Source of the DNA: Schistosoma mansoni
Lineage: Eukaryota; Platyhelminthes; Trematoda; Strigeidida; Schistosomatidae
Assembly (NCBI RefSeq): GCF_000237925.1
Contig: NC_031500.1
Coordinates: 8,424,698-8,488,697 of the forward strand
Length of the DNA stretch: 64,000 bases
Reading direction: 5' to 3'
Shown: positions 1 through 11,700 of the stretch, in pieces
Numbering within the stretch: position 1 is the first letter of the stretch
How the letters are laid out: every line of letters starts with the position of its first letter
The notes under the pieces: generated by a model
Databases searched by the model: none
Seen by the model: only the letters and a program-made list of their open reading frames with translations
Told to the model about the DNA's origin: nothing
Program-made: the position numbers and the translations under genes

Positions 1-870
1 TAGACCAACTGATTTCTTTGCGCTCACTTCTTGACGTTTCGGTGCGGTTCGTTATTTGGTAATATCCAATAGGTGGTGGTCTAGCCAATCGATTGCACTG
101 ATTGTAGTCAGTGTGGTAGTTGTTTGTAGATTTGTATATCTTGTAGTGAGTGCGTTTGTCTCAGTGAAGTAGGGTTTCTGGATAATAGCAGCAATCATAA
201 TAGCAAACAGGAAGTTTGTTGGATGCAATGTGATAATCCATGTGCTAATAGAAGATAATTGCTTCAAAAATAAACCAATAATTTGCTAAGTTGGTAATGT
301 ATAAGAAGACGGAATTGAAGGAATAAGAGGGGAAACGGAAGTGCTAATAAGAGACAAAGGAAGCAGTTGGTGATATGCGGTAATGATGACCGTGGTAATT
401 TGAGACTCATTGAAAAAGACTGGACACTCACAGCCAGCTGACATAGACCGTCAGGCTTACGTCCTCAGAACAAAAATTTAAACCTGCTTATTCACATTTA
501 ACATGCATTTTTCTTTCAGACTACTTTGATGGGTGCAAAAATTTATGGCAGGACGTACACATGATTTATTTTAAGTCCCGTTCGCATGCAATGGAACTTA
601 ACAAAGCCAAGAAATAAAGCACAGACTGTAGAACACACATAAATAAGGGGCCCCAGTTTGGAGAATAACCATTTTAAGAGAATCTTAAACACTTTTACAT
701 ACCCAGAGGTTTTGTGGATCCGAATATTCTTAAAACCTCCTGCATTGTTGGTAGGATAGATGGACTACTAAAATACTGAGACCTAAACTGTAAATTAAAA
801 ATGCAACCATAATTACCAATACCGTAATGTGATGGAGGACAAATCAAAAAACTCGATGATCTATACAAAA
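1..870. other. Non-coding flank or intron beside PHAF1 exon 1
   Basis: PHAF1 is read leftwards, so its next exons should lie here or beyond the left edge. I looked on the minus strand for the continuation of the conserved domain and found no convincing exon. The open frame at 52-267 on the minus strand is low-complexity and resembles nothing known to me. The stretch is therefore most likely first-intron sequence, without a recognisable repeat. Confidence 0.5.
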
Positions 871-887
871 TTAGGAAACAAGGATAC

Positions 888-1122
888 CAACCCTTAGTCT
901 TTGTAAAAATGGGTCAAAGTGGAACTTCACACCATCAGCAGGCAGCACTAATACCAAATTCATGCTGAAAGGATCCTTATCACTATACCAAAAATCAACA
1001 TTTTTAATTGTATGATCTTGTTTTCGTAGAATGTCAATCATTTGTTGAATGGGCATCCCAAGAACGAACTCCCAAAGTTTATGACGTATCCCTAACTCGG
1101 GGACAACCTCAACATCCAACAT
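888..1122 (-). CDS. PHAF1: PHAF1 (phagophore assembly factor 1), first coding exon, partial
   Basis: This is the N-terminal exon of the UPF0183/PHAF1 family (human C16orf70, MYTHO), which acts at the forming autophagosome with BCAS3 and binds phosphoinositides (family knowledge). The exon starts at ATG 1122-1120 and encodes MLDVEVVPE, then WEFVLGMP, then IIKNV-like IKNVDFWYSD, and ends FDPFLQRLRV. This follows the human N-terminus almost residue by residue. The open frame continues to 871, but I place the donor GT at 887-886, giving 235 nt; a donor a few bases upstream is possible. Later exons are not seen in the window. The gene is divergent from TTLL12, about 2.7 kb apart. The antisense frame at 1008-1316 is its shadow. 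Confidence 0.85.
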
Positions 1123-2227
1123 TTTATTGGCGTTTCAACGAAACCACACAACTACAGGTGTTGAGTAAATTTACAACCGCTCCTTGGAATCGTGAAATTT
1201 GTATCTACTGCCCGTGTGTGTGTGTAGCTCGACCATTATTGCTATTGGTTAATCACAGTTTTTTCTGTAGGTCAGTCTCAAGAATACAAAATAGCGTCGG
1301 AATTTCAGTTTCTTAGTAATCATACAGACTTTCGAAAGTTAATCAATAAGTAGAGAATTTAGCTTATGAATCGGGAATGCGGGAGTTTTGATAGTGGTGT
1401 TACTTAACATCGCCGCGGTATGTTACCTCGTGTTGTCACCGTTTAACATGAATAACCTAGTTTCCGTCTTGACTAAAAAATATAAACGGGATCTAAGTCA
1501 GAGGTTATACAGAGTTAGTCTGCGCAGCAGTATTGGCATTAACGAAAACACATTTTTACTTGGAAACTGGTTTAGGAAGACGTTTGTTCCAAGGGATTTG
1601 TCGTTCTAGGACTAGTGTTGGACACATATTCATCAGATTTTGTCAGTTTGTGTCAAGCTACTGATATGTGAGCACCTTATTTCTGATCTAGTGGCAAGGG
1701 TTTACAATACCTTATCACTTATAGGTCACTTGAACTGAGTAGTTTTCAAACCAGTGCTATCAAATGATATTTTGTCAGAAATACTGAAAATGTAAATCCA
1801 CCTAGGCCTCAGAATTTCGTAAGTTGCATTGTTTCGTATTTATTAACTCAAATACATGTCGAAACTATGAGTAATAAGTAAGCAAAATCTGTAGATGAGC
1901 GTAGTCATACATCTGCTTTAATATCCTCAGAATGGATTAGATTATGTCTATATAAACACGAAGCAAAAAACTACGGATCTTGACACCAAAAGCATTGAGA
2001 CAGGTCACAGGGTTGGCTTTATTAGTAGATTCTAAGTTTACGTGTAAAAATACCTTGTGTTCACCATGGATCGGACCTAACAACCCTTCATCTTCTTAAA
2101 AAGCTGCAGTAATACTATAACTTCTCAGTTATATTTTTCATAGTCCCTTATGTTTCTATTTATCACTTTGTATTCGTCCAACATATTTCCAATGAAATAC
2201 ATTTCAAGGCATACTTATTATCTCACT
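1123..2227. other. Intergenic region upstream of PHAF1
   Basis: This is the 5' flank of PHAF1, shared with the divergent TTLL12 gene. I see no conserved protein frame and no clear repeat. The promoter of PHAF1 should be here, but no TATA box or other element can be named with confidence. Confidence 0.4.
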
Positions 2228-2992
2228 GTTCAAATGCCCTGGTACGGCCGAGAGTGGGGAGAGTCCGCTCTCTCTCTTGAAATGCTCTCACATGGCCACG
2301 CAAATATATAGCCTCTGACAGGGAAGTCCTACTCACTGCCTTCTCGTGGCATTACTGTTTACGAAATTGAGAGGACGGAAAGCGAATGTCCGCAGCTTTA
2401 ACCGGGTTGGTGGACACAGAAAGTTTACCTAGGGGAGTTGGAAAACACTGATTCCAAGCCAATGGCGCACATGGGCTCCAGTATCGTGAGGGAACAAATG
2501 GCGTATGAATCAATCGTTGGTGACCGGCTATCATGGGACTGCATCTCCTTACGATGCTCCACTGCCTTGTCAGTCAGTCAGCTACAACGTAGGACCAGGC
2601 ACACATATGCATCGGTCCAAGTTGCCATATCTCGTTAGCACAACAAGATGAACACCGGATTCATAGAAATAATTAATTTAGTGGTGGTAGTATATAAAGA
2701 ACAGGTTGTATATAAGGATATAGTATAGGAAGGAAAAAAGTTATAAAGCAATTTTAATCTCAAGGTTTAAGGGAAGACAAAGAGTGTATACACCTACGCC
2801 ATTGTGATCTGCCTTGTGGACTAGACCTTCAGGTCAAAGGCTCGGGGTGTAGCATTGTAAGAAAACCACCTGCTTCAGTTTGGGCGCCTGGGCAGTATCA
2901 CAGCCTTCACACAAATCAAATGAGATTTGTGAGGCGCATATGTATTCGGTGCCCCTTTGTACCAATATTTATGTGTTAAAATAAAAAATAAA
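2228..2992 (+). repeat. Family A dispersed repeat, copy 1, split by a LINE insertion
   Basis: The copy begins with the family start (AATGCCCTGGTACGGCCGAG) and ends in an A-rich TAAAATAAA tail. The left part is 2228-2570 and the right part 2818-2992. The same sequence recurs at 9311-9845, 13062-13570, 14185-14485 and 37628-38142. The middle is interrupted by a LINE 3' end flanked by a 9-bp duplication. The family is unclassified. The tail suggests a retroposed element. Confidence 0.85.
2571..2808 (-). mobile_element. 5'-truncated LINE 3' end nested in family A repeat
   Basis: In reverse complement this 238-bp piece matches the last codons and 3' UTR of the LINE copy at 14895-15545. It carries GGTGTATACAC near the ORF end and the terminal GTAGCTGACTGACTG. 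It is flanked on both sides by CTGCCTTGT (2562-2570 and 2809-2817), a 9-bp target-site duplication. That marks an insertion after the host repeat arrived. Strong 5' truncation is typical of LINE retrotransposition. Confidence 0.85.
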
Positions 2993-3799
2993 ATAATCAC
3001 TGTTAAAATGTGTTGTGAAAGTACATCACAAGTCCCATGTTAATTCTGTCTTCCCATTCATTTTCGCGCATTAACTAAGTACTGAGTTTCTTTCTCATTT
3101 TCGTAGCTTCCTTGAAATTCATTATGATGGCAAATGATAGAGCTATTTCTGTGGCCATACATTCTTTAATTGTTTCGAAATAAAAATACAGTAAATTACT
3201 TGCAACTCATAAACAATTTTTCGTAGTCGATTTTTTACCACACTGTGAGAGCTAGTAATACTACTGAGCCGCGTAGACAAAGTATATAGAGATTTCAAAA
3301 CTGTTAATTCTTTGTTGAAATTCAAGTCCTCTAACCATTAAGACACAGATCAAACGCTGACTTCAATCAAAAGTAATGGGAGGTTCATGTTATCAGCCAG
3401 TATCACTTACCATCGTTTTTTATTTATCGTTGTTTTTAGTGAATCAAACGGTTGTTGAGTATCACTTCTCTTTTTCAGATAGTTTGCTATTTTAGTACTT
3501 TTAGTCCTATTATGTTATTTACTACTAGTTTTCATGGATCATAATTGTAAGGCGAAAAGAAACGTCTTACTGGTTCTCATACCCATCCATCAATGAACTG
3601 TCAAACATTTCACTGCCCTAAAACTTCCACGTATTAGAGAACATTTAGTTAAGCTTAGCAAATGACATTTACTAAACCGTCATGAGTACGTGCAAAGATA
3701 AGAGTATTGATAAGAATATTTGGGACATGTTAGTTTCAAGTATATTCATGAATAACACCATCATCTATCTTTATGTTTTTTAGACTAATTAATTAATAA
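2993..3799. other. 5' flank of TTLL12
   Basis: This is AT-rich sequence between the family A copy and the TTLL12 start codon. No protein-like frame was seen; the minus frame at 3143-3325 has no recognisable family. A T-rich tract ending in TAG at 3781-3783, 16 nt before the ATG, could be a splice acceptor for a 5' UTR intron or for spliced-leader trans-splicing, which schistosomes use. Confidence 0.4.
3772..3783 (+). promoter_or_regulatory. Possible splice acceptor upstream of TTLL12 ATG
   Basis: A pyrimidine-rich run ends in TTTTTTAG just before ACTAATTAATTAATAAATG. It would join a 5' UTR exon or a spliced leader 16 nt ahead of the start codon. Nothing else in the sequence confirms its use. 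Confidence 0.3.
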
Positions 3800-6700
3800 A
3801 TGCAAGTGAACGGTGCTACTCAGTCTGACTTTAAAGAATTCATCAAATTACACGATGATCAACTAAGAGCAAGTGGAATTCCTAGTCTATTTTGGCGTAG
3901 ACTACACGAAAAACTTTTACATGAGGTGTTGTATTTGATTTTGTTACTTTGCATAATATTTTTTACAGATATATGATGCTAACACAAGTGTTATGATGCA
4001 ACAAATCGAATATACAAATGACGAAGGTGATGATAATGAAATTGGAAGCGAAGAGTTGACTGTTAATCGTGACTGGAATATCTTAGTTTGTAGTGATCAA
4101 CTTTTAGTGTCAGATAGTAATAAGTATGAAAAATCTAACTAGGATATGATTAGTTTCAATAAAATTATTCTAGTATATTTCTCGTTGACCATGCGTGGAC
4201 TTTTGATGTGCAATCTATGAAACAGTGCTTACTTCAATATCCTAGTCTCTTAGAACGAATGGCTTCATTAATGAATATAAATACTTTAAATGAACCAAAT
4301 GAGGATATCGCTTCAGATATTTGTAAAAATGTATGGAAGTAAGTTGCTTGTTGTTTTCGTACGTTCTCATGATACACGTTCCTGTAACTGACTAAGATTT
4401 CGTGTCCATTTGTTTTTTCCAACCCACATTACCTGGCCTAGCCTTAGTGCTACATCCCTCTGTCCATGTGTCATTATTCTCTCTGTAATCTTGAATGAAC
4501 ACAACTGCTCCAGTCGCAAATGTTAAGGTTTTCAATGGTATCGTTTTCAATAGTTAGACCTTATCAGTAACATCGGGCGGTTGATTGTTCTCAATCCGCG
4601 ACCCATGAAGACTTCCGCTAGTGATCGCCAATTTGTTAGTGTATCGTTTTGTGTAGCTCTGTACACTAACAAGAAACCTTGAGATATGATAATGTATGTT
4701 CGCCTTCTGTAATTTCAATAACACTACTAATTCAGTGGATTTTCCTCGAAGGGGTTCGAATCTCGCCGTTGTCGCCACTGTTATGGAGGAAGTTTTTGAT
4801 TATCTGATGAGGAAACTTCCAACTTTTATAATTTATGAGTTCAATGCTGATCGACAGATAAATTCAATTATGTGATATGCCCGAGTGATGGTTGTTCGCA
4901 AGACTATTATTAACATATGCTCTCTAATGATTAAAAATAAAAAACAAGACCACCAGCTAGATAAACAGATTTTTCTGTATAGTAATCTAAAATACTTATA
5001 TACAGAATTTAAATACCTAATTAATAAAATCTCATAGGCGATTGTAGGAAATTAGCTTGTGGTCATTCATTCTCCAATCAACTAAGATCTAGTTGTTGGA
5101 CTTAATTATCTGGCATCTTATTAGGTTCAACGCTAAGTACTCGAATCTGTAGCTGGTTGATGGGTTAATAATAATTTTCATATTTGCTAGGGATCTATTT
5201 CACTTTTCTAAATCTTGTTTTGTCTTTTTTCACTTGGAAGATATTGTAGATATTATAAATTATCAACACAGGAGAATATGTCATTGTTATCACAAGTACC
5301 TGAGTTACAACAAACAATGTGGTATGTATTGGATGAAGTTGGATCACGTATTCAACATTCTGATGAGCCTACAGGTATTTACATATATATATGAGCGTGA
5401 CTACTATTATGTAAATTTAAATTGGTAAATTTCTACCAGGCATTTATAAGATAAACAAACAACGTCAACTGTTTAAAGAAACTTTTTCTCAACAATTTTC
5501 ACTCAAGGTTCTATAGTTATTAAGTCTGTATATTTTCAGAATGATACCAAGCGTATGTATATATTCGGTGTTTGGAGGTTGTCAGCGGGGAACTCTGGAC
5601 TTGGTTTTCGTGCTGTTCGATACTCATAAACAAGGTATGTACCGCAATATTTAGGGGACTGATGCTCTTTATGGAACTCATGCCCACATCTCTCGTCCTC
5701 ATAGTTTTAGACACTACCACTAAGGTGTTCGTACCGTGGCTGACGTGCAACAGAGATGTTAACAATGATTAATTACCACCCAATATTGTACAGTACATGC
5801 TATGTTAAGTCACTTACACTAATAATCTCATTACGACTTGATCGATAGAATTCGATCAGCACCAAATAAATCAGCACTAGATAAATATGACACTGGTCAG
5901 TACTTAATGATCAGTGAACGTAAAGTAACATGCAACTTGGCAGTACTAAATGTTTGTGTATCGTCTTAATATTGACTGGTTGAATGCGCTTGTTTAAGAG
6001 AATTAATTGATATTTATTTAATTAATTTCGGGCTCTGGTTTGGATCATATTCTGTCGACCAAGACTGCTCGTTACAAATAGCAAATCTCAACCACTAATC
6101 ATAACAGTTAGTCGGAATTAGGGCTTAATGAACTTGTTTCAAAATTTAATTATGACTGCCTTCTATTTAATGCTTAATTATATAAATTTTAGTTGTTTGG
6201 TTAAAGGAATTCAAACTAGTATTTACAATTCTAGAGTTCTCATGAAAAATTGTTTGTTTTTTCACTTACATATTTCCAGCTCGTATGGTACCATTTTACT
6301 ATGTACCACGTAACTTATGTTACTCTGTGTTCTGGCCCATTAAAGATTTACAAAGAAATGGTAATCATTCTACCTGTCATTTATCGTATTGCTCTCAACA
6401 ATAATGATAATTATTATTACTATTATTGTTATTATTTGTGCTAGTGTACAATTTCATCGAATCCAATAATTGTGATTTTGTATTCCTTTAAAAATATGAG
6501 TATAGATTATGGGAAAATATGTCATCCTCTATAGAATATAGATCTATGGCAGGTGTAGACTACCTGGTTGGGGTCCGCGAGATGATATCAATCGATGGTT
6601 AGAGACCTTGAATGACATGGCTCAAAATCGTTTGCAATGACGAAGGTTCATCCACTCTTTGTGTTCTACCGAATTCCAGTCCTCTGAGTTCTTCATGTCC

Positions 6701-8694
6701 CTTTCTTTTTTCTCTTTCCAAATTTACATATATATATATATATATATATATACCAGGTTTCTTCAGGGCATAGGCTATCTGTATAGTCGGGGAGTAACAT
6801 ATCCAATACACATATAAATATCAGCATTCAGAACCACAGGAAAAGATAGAGAGAAAAAAATGTAATAAAATTTACTAAATGCACTTATATCTAAATATTC
6901 TACTGTAGGAACGTCACTGATACCATTTTTAAGTTTGTACAACGATCTGGGTTCGAGTTCTGGTGTACGTGACACGCGTAATTCGGTATGATTGTAGAAT
7001 GATGTATCTTTTTGATTTCAAAAAGATTGACAATAGTCAGTAGATTTTCATTTTCAAATGGAAAAGTTCAACAATGTTATTTAGAGTTATGACGTAGTTG
7101 TTTTGACAAGTGACTTTTATAAATTCATTAACAAGTTTTAAACTCAATGCACCTACTTCGGCTTGGGAAACCGGATTGTAAATCTCATTGACTACTAAGT
7201 GTAAAACAAGCAGGCACTCAGCTTACTGTCTATTAAATATGTGATTTCCTTTTCTCTCATTGATTTCTATTATGAACTCATTGAGAGTGACTGCTTGTAA
7301 TTATGTAAAATATTGTCTAGCGTTACTGTGCTTCTTTATTTGTGATCGTGAATCAGGTATCTGATATAATGTTTTCTAGTCTGTGTTTAGCGGATCGTTC
7401 GAGTATCCAATCTGGCAGTATGCTAAACTTGGTCATCTGGTCAAGTATTATTGTCGTAGTAGCGTAGTATACGGCGGAAAAAGAAATATTTTAATCTACT
7501 CGTTAATAACGCTTTTTTTTAAAAAGATGTATTGTTGTACAAATTAATTTATCTATCATAATAGTGTGTTTTGAATATATTTTTGTAAATACGTAATTCA
7601 AACCTTTCAGTATAGGATTGTGGAGATTGTTGAGTTTTTAATTGAGACTATGAACCGATCAGTATTAGACTGCCATTAACAACTTGGAAGCACTAAATGG
7701 CCGTTTCCTTCGGATACGGGACTCCCTGACAGTGAGCACACACGATCCTGTACACGGGACTCAAGTCCAAAGGTTAAGTGTTCGCACTCGAGACTGAAGA
7801 TCTTGGATTCGAGTCCCGCGTGCGGAATCGTGGATATGAACTGCTAGACAGTTCCATACTAAGACAAAACGGCCATCCAGTGCTTCCAGGTTTTCAGTGG
7901 TGGTCTAAGATTATTCGATTCATGATCTCAATTAAAACCTTTTAATTAGCACATTTGCTTTTTTTCATAAGAACACAATCTATTAGCTGACTATAATAAG
8001 GTAGTTATATTTTTCATCTTTTCCTTTTATGTAGATAGTATCACAACTGACTATGTAGAACATGTAAAAAATCCTGAATTACGACCTTATTATTTATTAC
8101 CTTGGGAATCAGAAGATTTTTCTATTGAACCTATTGAACATACATACATTTTGACAGATGAATATTTTACAGCAAGTGAAACTAGTCCAAACATTTAATT
8201 AATATTATAACTTGAGGTTTTTTTTGCATCATTATATTTTTGTATTTTTTTTTAATGTCATGTTAGATTATCCTTAAATACGTGAGCTTGTTAAATGCAT
8301 ATCACCTTAACGATAGGCTTACTGCCTAGACTTAACCTCATGCAACGCTTATTTTGTTCAATGTAAGGGTAATGACTATTTCTCTTATATTCATTTATTA
8401 TTCAATTTAATTTAACCAGTTGTATAAATATGTTACCGTTTCTAAGTTAATTTACGATACCTTAACAGTAAATTTTCGATACATTTACTGCAGAGCTATA
8501 AGTTTCGTTGAATTTTTTTCAAGATACAGTATCACTGTTTTCTTGATTAAATCCTAGCAGGTGAACTATCACTTTCTAATCCACTCTACTGTTCAAAAAT
8601 ATCGTGTAAGGACTCCATTATAATTGGTATGCAATCTAGTGAATGTGATAAAAATTTAAAATCAGTAATGGTAATTAATAAGATTGAGACCTAA

Positions 8695-8754
<60 letters not shown>

Positions 8755-11700
8755 TTATAGTTGAAATCATGAGTCAATTGAAGCTAGACCACCAAGGGAA
8801 CCCTGGAAGCACAAAACCCCTTCTAAATATGCCTTAATTGTATACTCATTTATCACTTACATGTTCATGTATTCGGCTTCGAATCACATTATATATGTAG
8901 GAACTATATTACTCAATCCTCCAAACCAAGTTCGGTAGGTCGTAATCAGAAATTACGACTTTGTGATTGGAAGTCGAAAGCCACAGCTCCACGAACTAGT
9001 TATTTAGACAAATCTACTGTGTACTGTCGCTGAAAAAAAATATTAAAATAATTCATAATTCAGATTAACTTTGCTTGTAGCTATTTTTTTCCTCGTTATT
9101 TACACATACTTTTTTGTTTACAGTCTCATCGAGTACAAGAAAAATTACCAATATGTCAAATCAATGAACCAATTAAACGGGAATATTTTACTGTTTATAC
9201 TGATTTGAATCAAGTCAAACAATATTTAACTCATTCACAATTTACTTTTGTTGATTCACCAGATAAAGCTGATATTATCTGGATGTATACACATTTCAAG
9301 GATTTTGAGTTAGTTCTTTTATTTATTTATTTATTTATTTGGACACATAAATATTGGTACAAGGAAGCACCAGATACACATATGCGCCGCACAATCTCAT
9401 TCGATTTGTATGGGGACTGTGATACTGCCTAGGTGCCCAAACTGAAACAGGTGGTTTTCTTGGGGGGCCACACCTGGAGCCTTTGACCTAAAGGTCTGAT
9501 CCACAAGGCAGTGGAGCATCGTGAGGAAATTCAGTACCATGGTAGTCGGTGACCAATGATTGATTCATACGCCATTTGTTACCTCATGATACTGGAGCCC
9601 ATGTGCACCATTGGTTTGGAATCAGGGTTTTCCAACTCCCCTAGGTGGACTTTCCGTGTCCACCAACCCGGTTAAAGCGCTGGACATTCGCTTTTCGTCC
9701 TCTCAATTTCGTAAACAACACCCGTGGTGCGAGAAGGCAATGAGTAGGACTTCCCTGGCGGAGGCTATATACGCGTGGCCATGTGAAAGCACTTCGAGAG
9801 GGAGAGCGGACTCTCCCCACTCTCGGCCGTACCAGGGCATTTGGGGACCATCATAAGTTATTTTTAAATGAAAAACGTCTTTAATATTTCATTGTTCAAG
9901 ATTATTTTTATTGACTATTTGTCCTCTGAAAATGATCTAAATTGATAGAGTTTTTAAGGGTTTAAATCTCGCCCGTGATCTAACGTTTCTTGTAACTATT
10001 TCACTAAAATGTTATTTTTAATACTTACTACAAGTACGGTCAAAGTGCTCGACTTTCAACTAGTAGGTCGCTTGTTTAAATTTCGTTTCTATCTACTTCG
10101 CTTTTAGTACTCGTATAGTATCAATAAATTATGTACAAATAGCAAATCGAAGTACATAAACTTGCACATGATGAATGAGTTGCATTGTTATTATTATTAC
10201 AACTTGATCAATAGAATTCCATTAGCACTAAAGACCAGACGTGCGTAACATCAGTCAATGTAAATATCTTAGTCCTGTAAGTCAGTCGCAGTCGCACTAA
10301 CTTAACTGTAAGGTATCATTCTGTGAAAATGAGTGACTCGGATTCGAATCCCATCGACTACCAGTCCCCTTAAGATTACAGATACGCCTTGCTGATAAAT
10401 ACCAGCTAGTACGAATTATAGATTCAAGGTTCCCTCCTGTCTATCTCAAATTACGTATTATTTTTTATTCCTTTTTTTTCATTTATGCATATAACTTCAA
10501 TTGTTACTCAATGATCTAACTCTGTCTACACTCAGATTATCTTTTTCTATTGTTGCTATCCATTTTCTGTTTATTTATTTTTGGATAGACGATTATCTAT
10601 AGACAGTCCAAATACGTATATTAATCAGTTCCCTGGTGAGTACGTCTTCACCGTTAAGGATTATCTAGCTAGTTTAGCAGCAAGTTTAGCTAAAGAAACT
10701 TATATGCAACAATCTAACGATCTAATGTATGATAATATTGATGCAAAACTTTCAACCAATTGGTATCCAGTTACATTTAACTTAGTGTATGAACTTCCAC
10801 AATTTTGTGCTTATTTCCAATCGAATTATGTAAGTTTGGTTTTTCAATTAAAAAAAATTAATATACTTAGTTTCAAGCCACTTTTCTGGTGAAAGTTAAT
10901 GATAGTATTTCATTCTCTAGTTTGAAATTGACAGAACGGATTTCGATTCTATGTTCTATCAGCTCTGAAAGTCTGTTGTTTTAATCACCAAGACATTGAT
11001 ATTAGATTCATAAAGGCGTTGTTACTTCTACTACAGAGCGAATTTTCTTCCACTCTTCAGGATTTCGTAAAATTTAGTTTTAATTTAGTCACCGTGGCTA
11101 GGAGCTTGTTCTTTCTACCTTACATTTAACAGCAATCAGTCAGTTCCAAAGACTACAGAACGAGCTGTCGATCACATGTCAAAAAGTTCTCATGGCCTAT
11201 TTCTATCTGAAGTTTTTACTAATGATGGTTGTCTAGGATCAGGATTAAAGTTTCACGATCAAACCACCTAACTCAGAGAATGCCATTTCAGCACAATATG
11301 TATTCATACAGTTAAGTTTTATTTTCCCCTGCTGTATCATAAATTGTATTTCTTGTACAAAATCATCTTTCTGCAGAATAAAATCATTAGTACTAATGAA
11401 GAACCTGGAAGAAATGATAGACATAATTTATGGATATTGAAGCCTTGGAATCTTGGTCGAGGTGTGGGGATTGTGATTACTGACAATTTGGATAGGATAA
11501 TAAAAACTTGTGATGGTAACCCAATGGTAAGGGAATTTATTCACGCTATAACTATATAATCCAAACATAGCTTCAAATAAATTGAACATTAGAGGGGATG
11601 GTTTATAGTAATAATAACAGCAATAGTAATAATATATTTGTGATATCCCTCTGAGTATAAAATTAATTTCCTTACGTTTCTGATGTTTTACAACTTAGTG

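Noticed and set aside
1008-1316. 102-codon plus-strand frame
   Set aside because: It lies antisense to PHAF1 exon 1, whose match is strong, and resembles nothing by itself.
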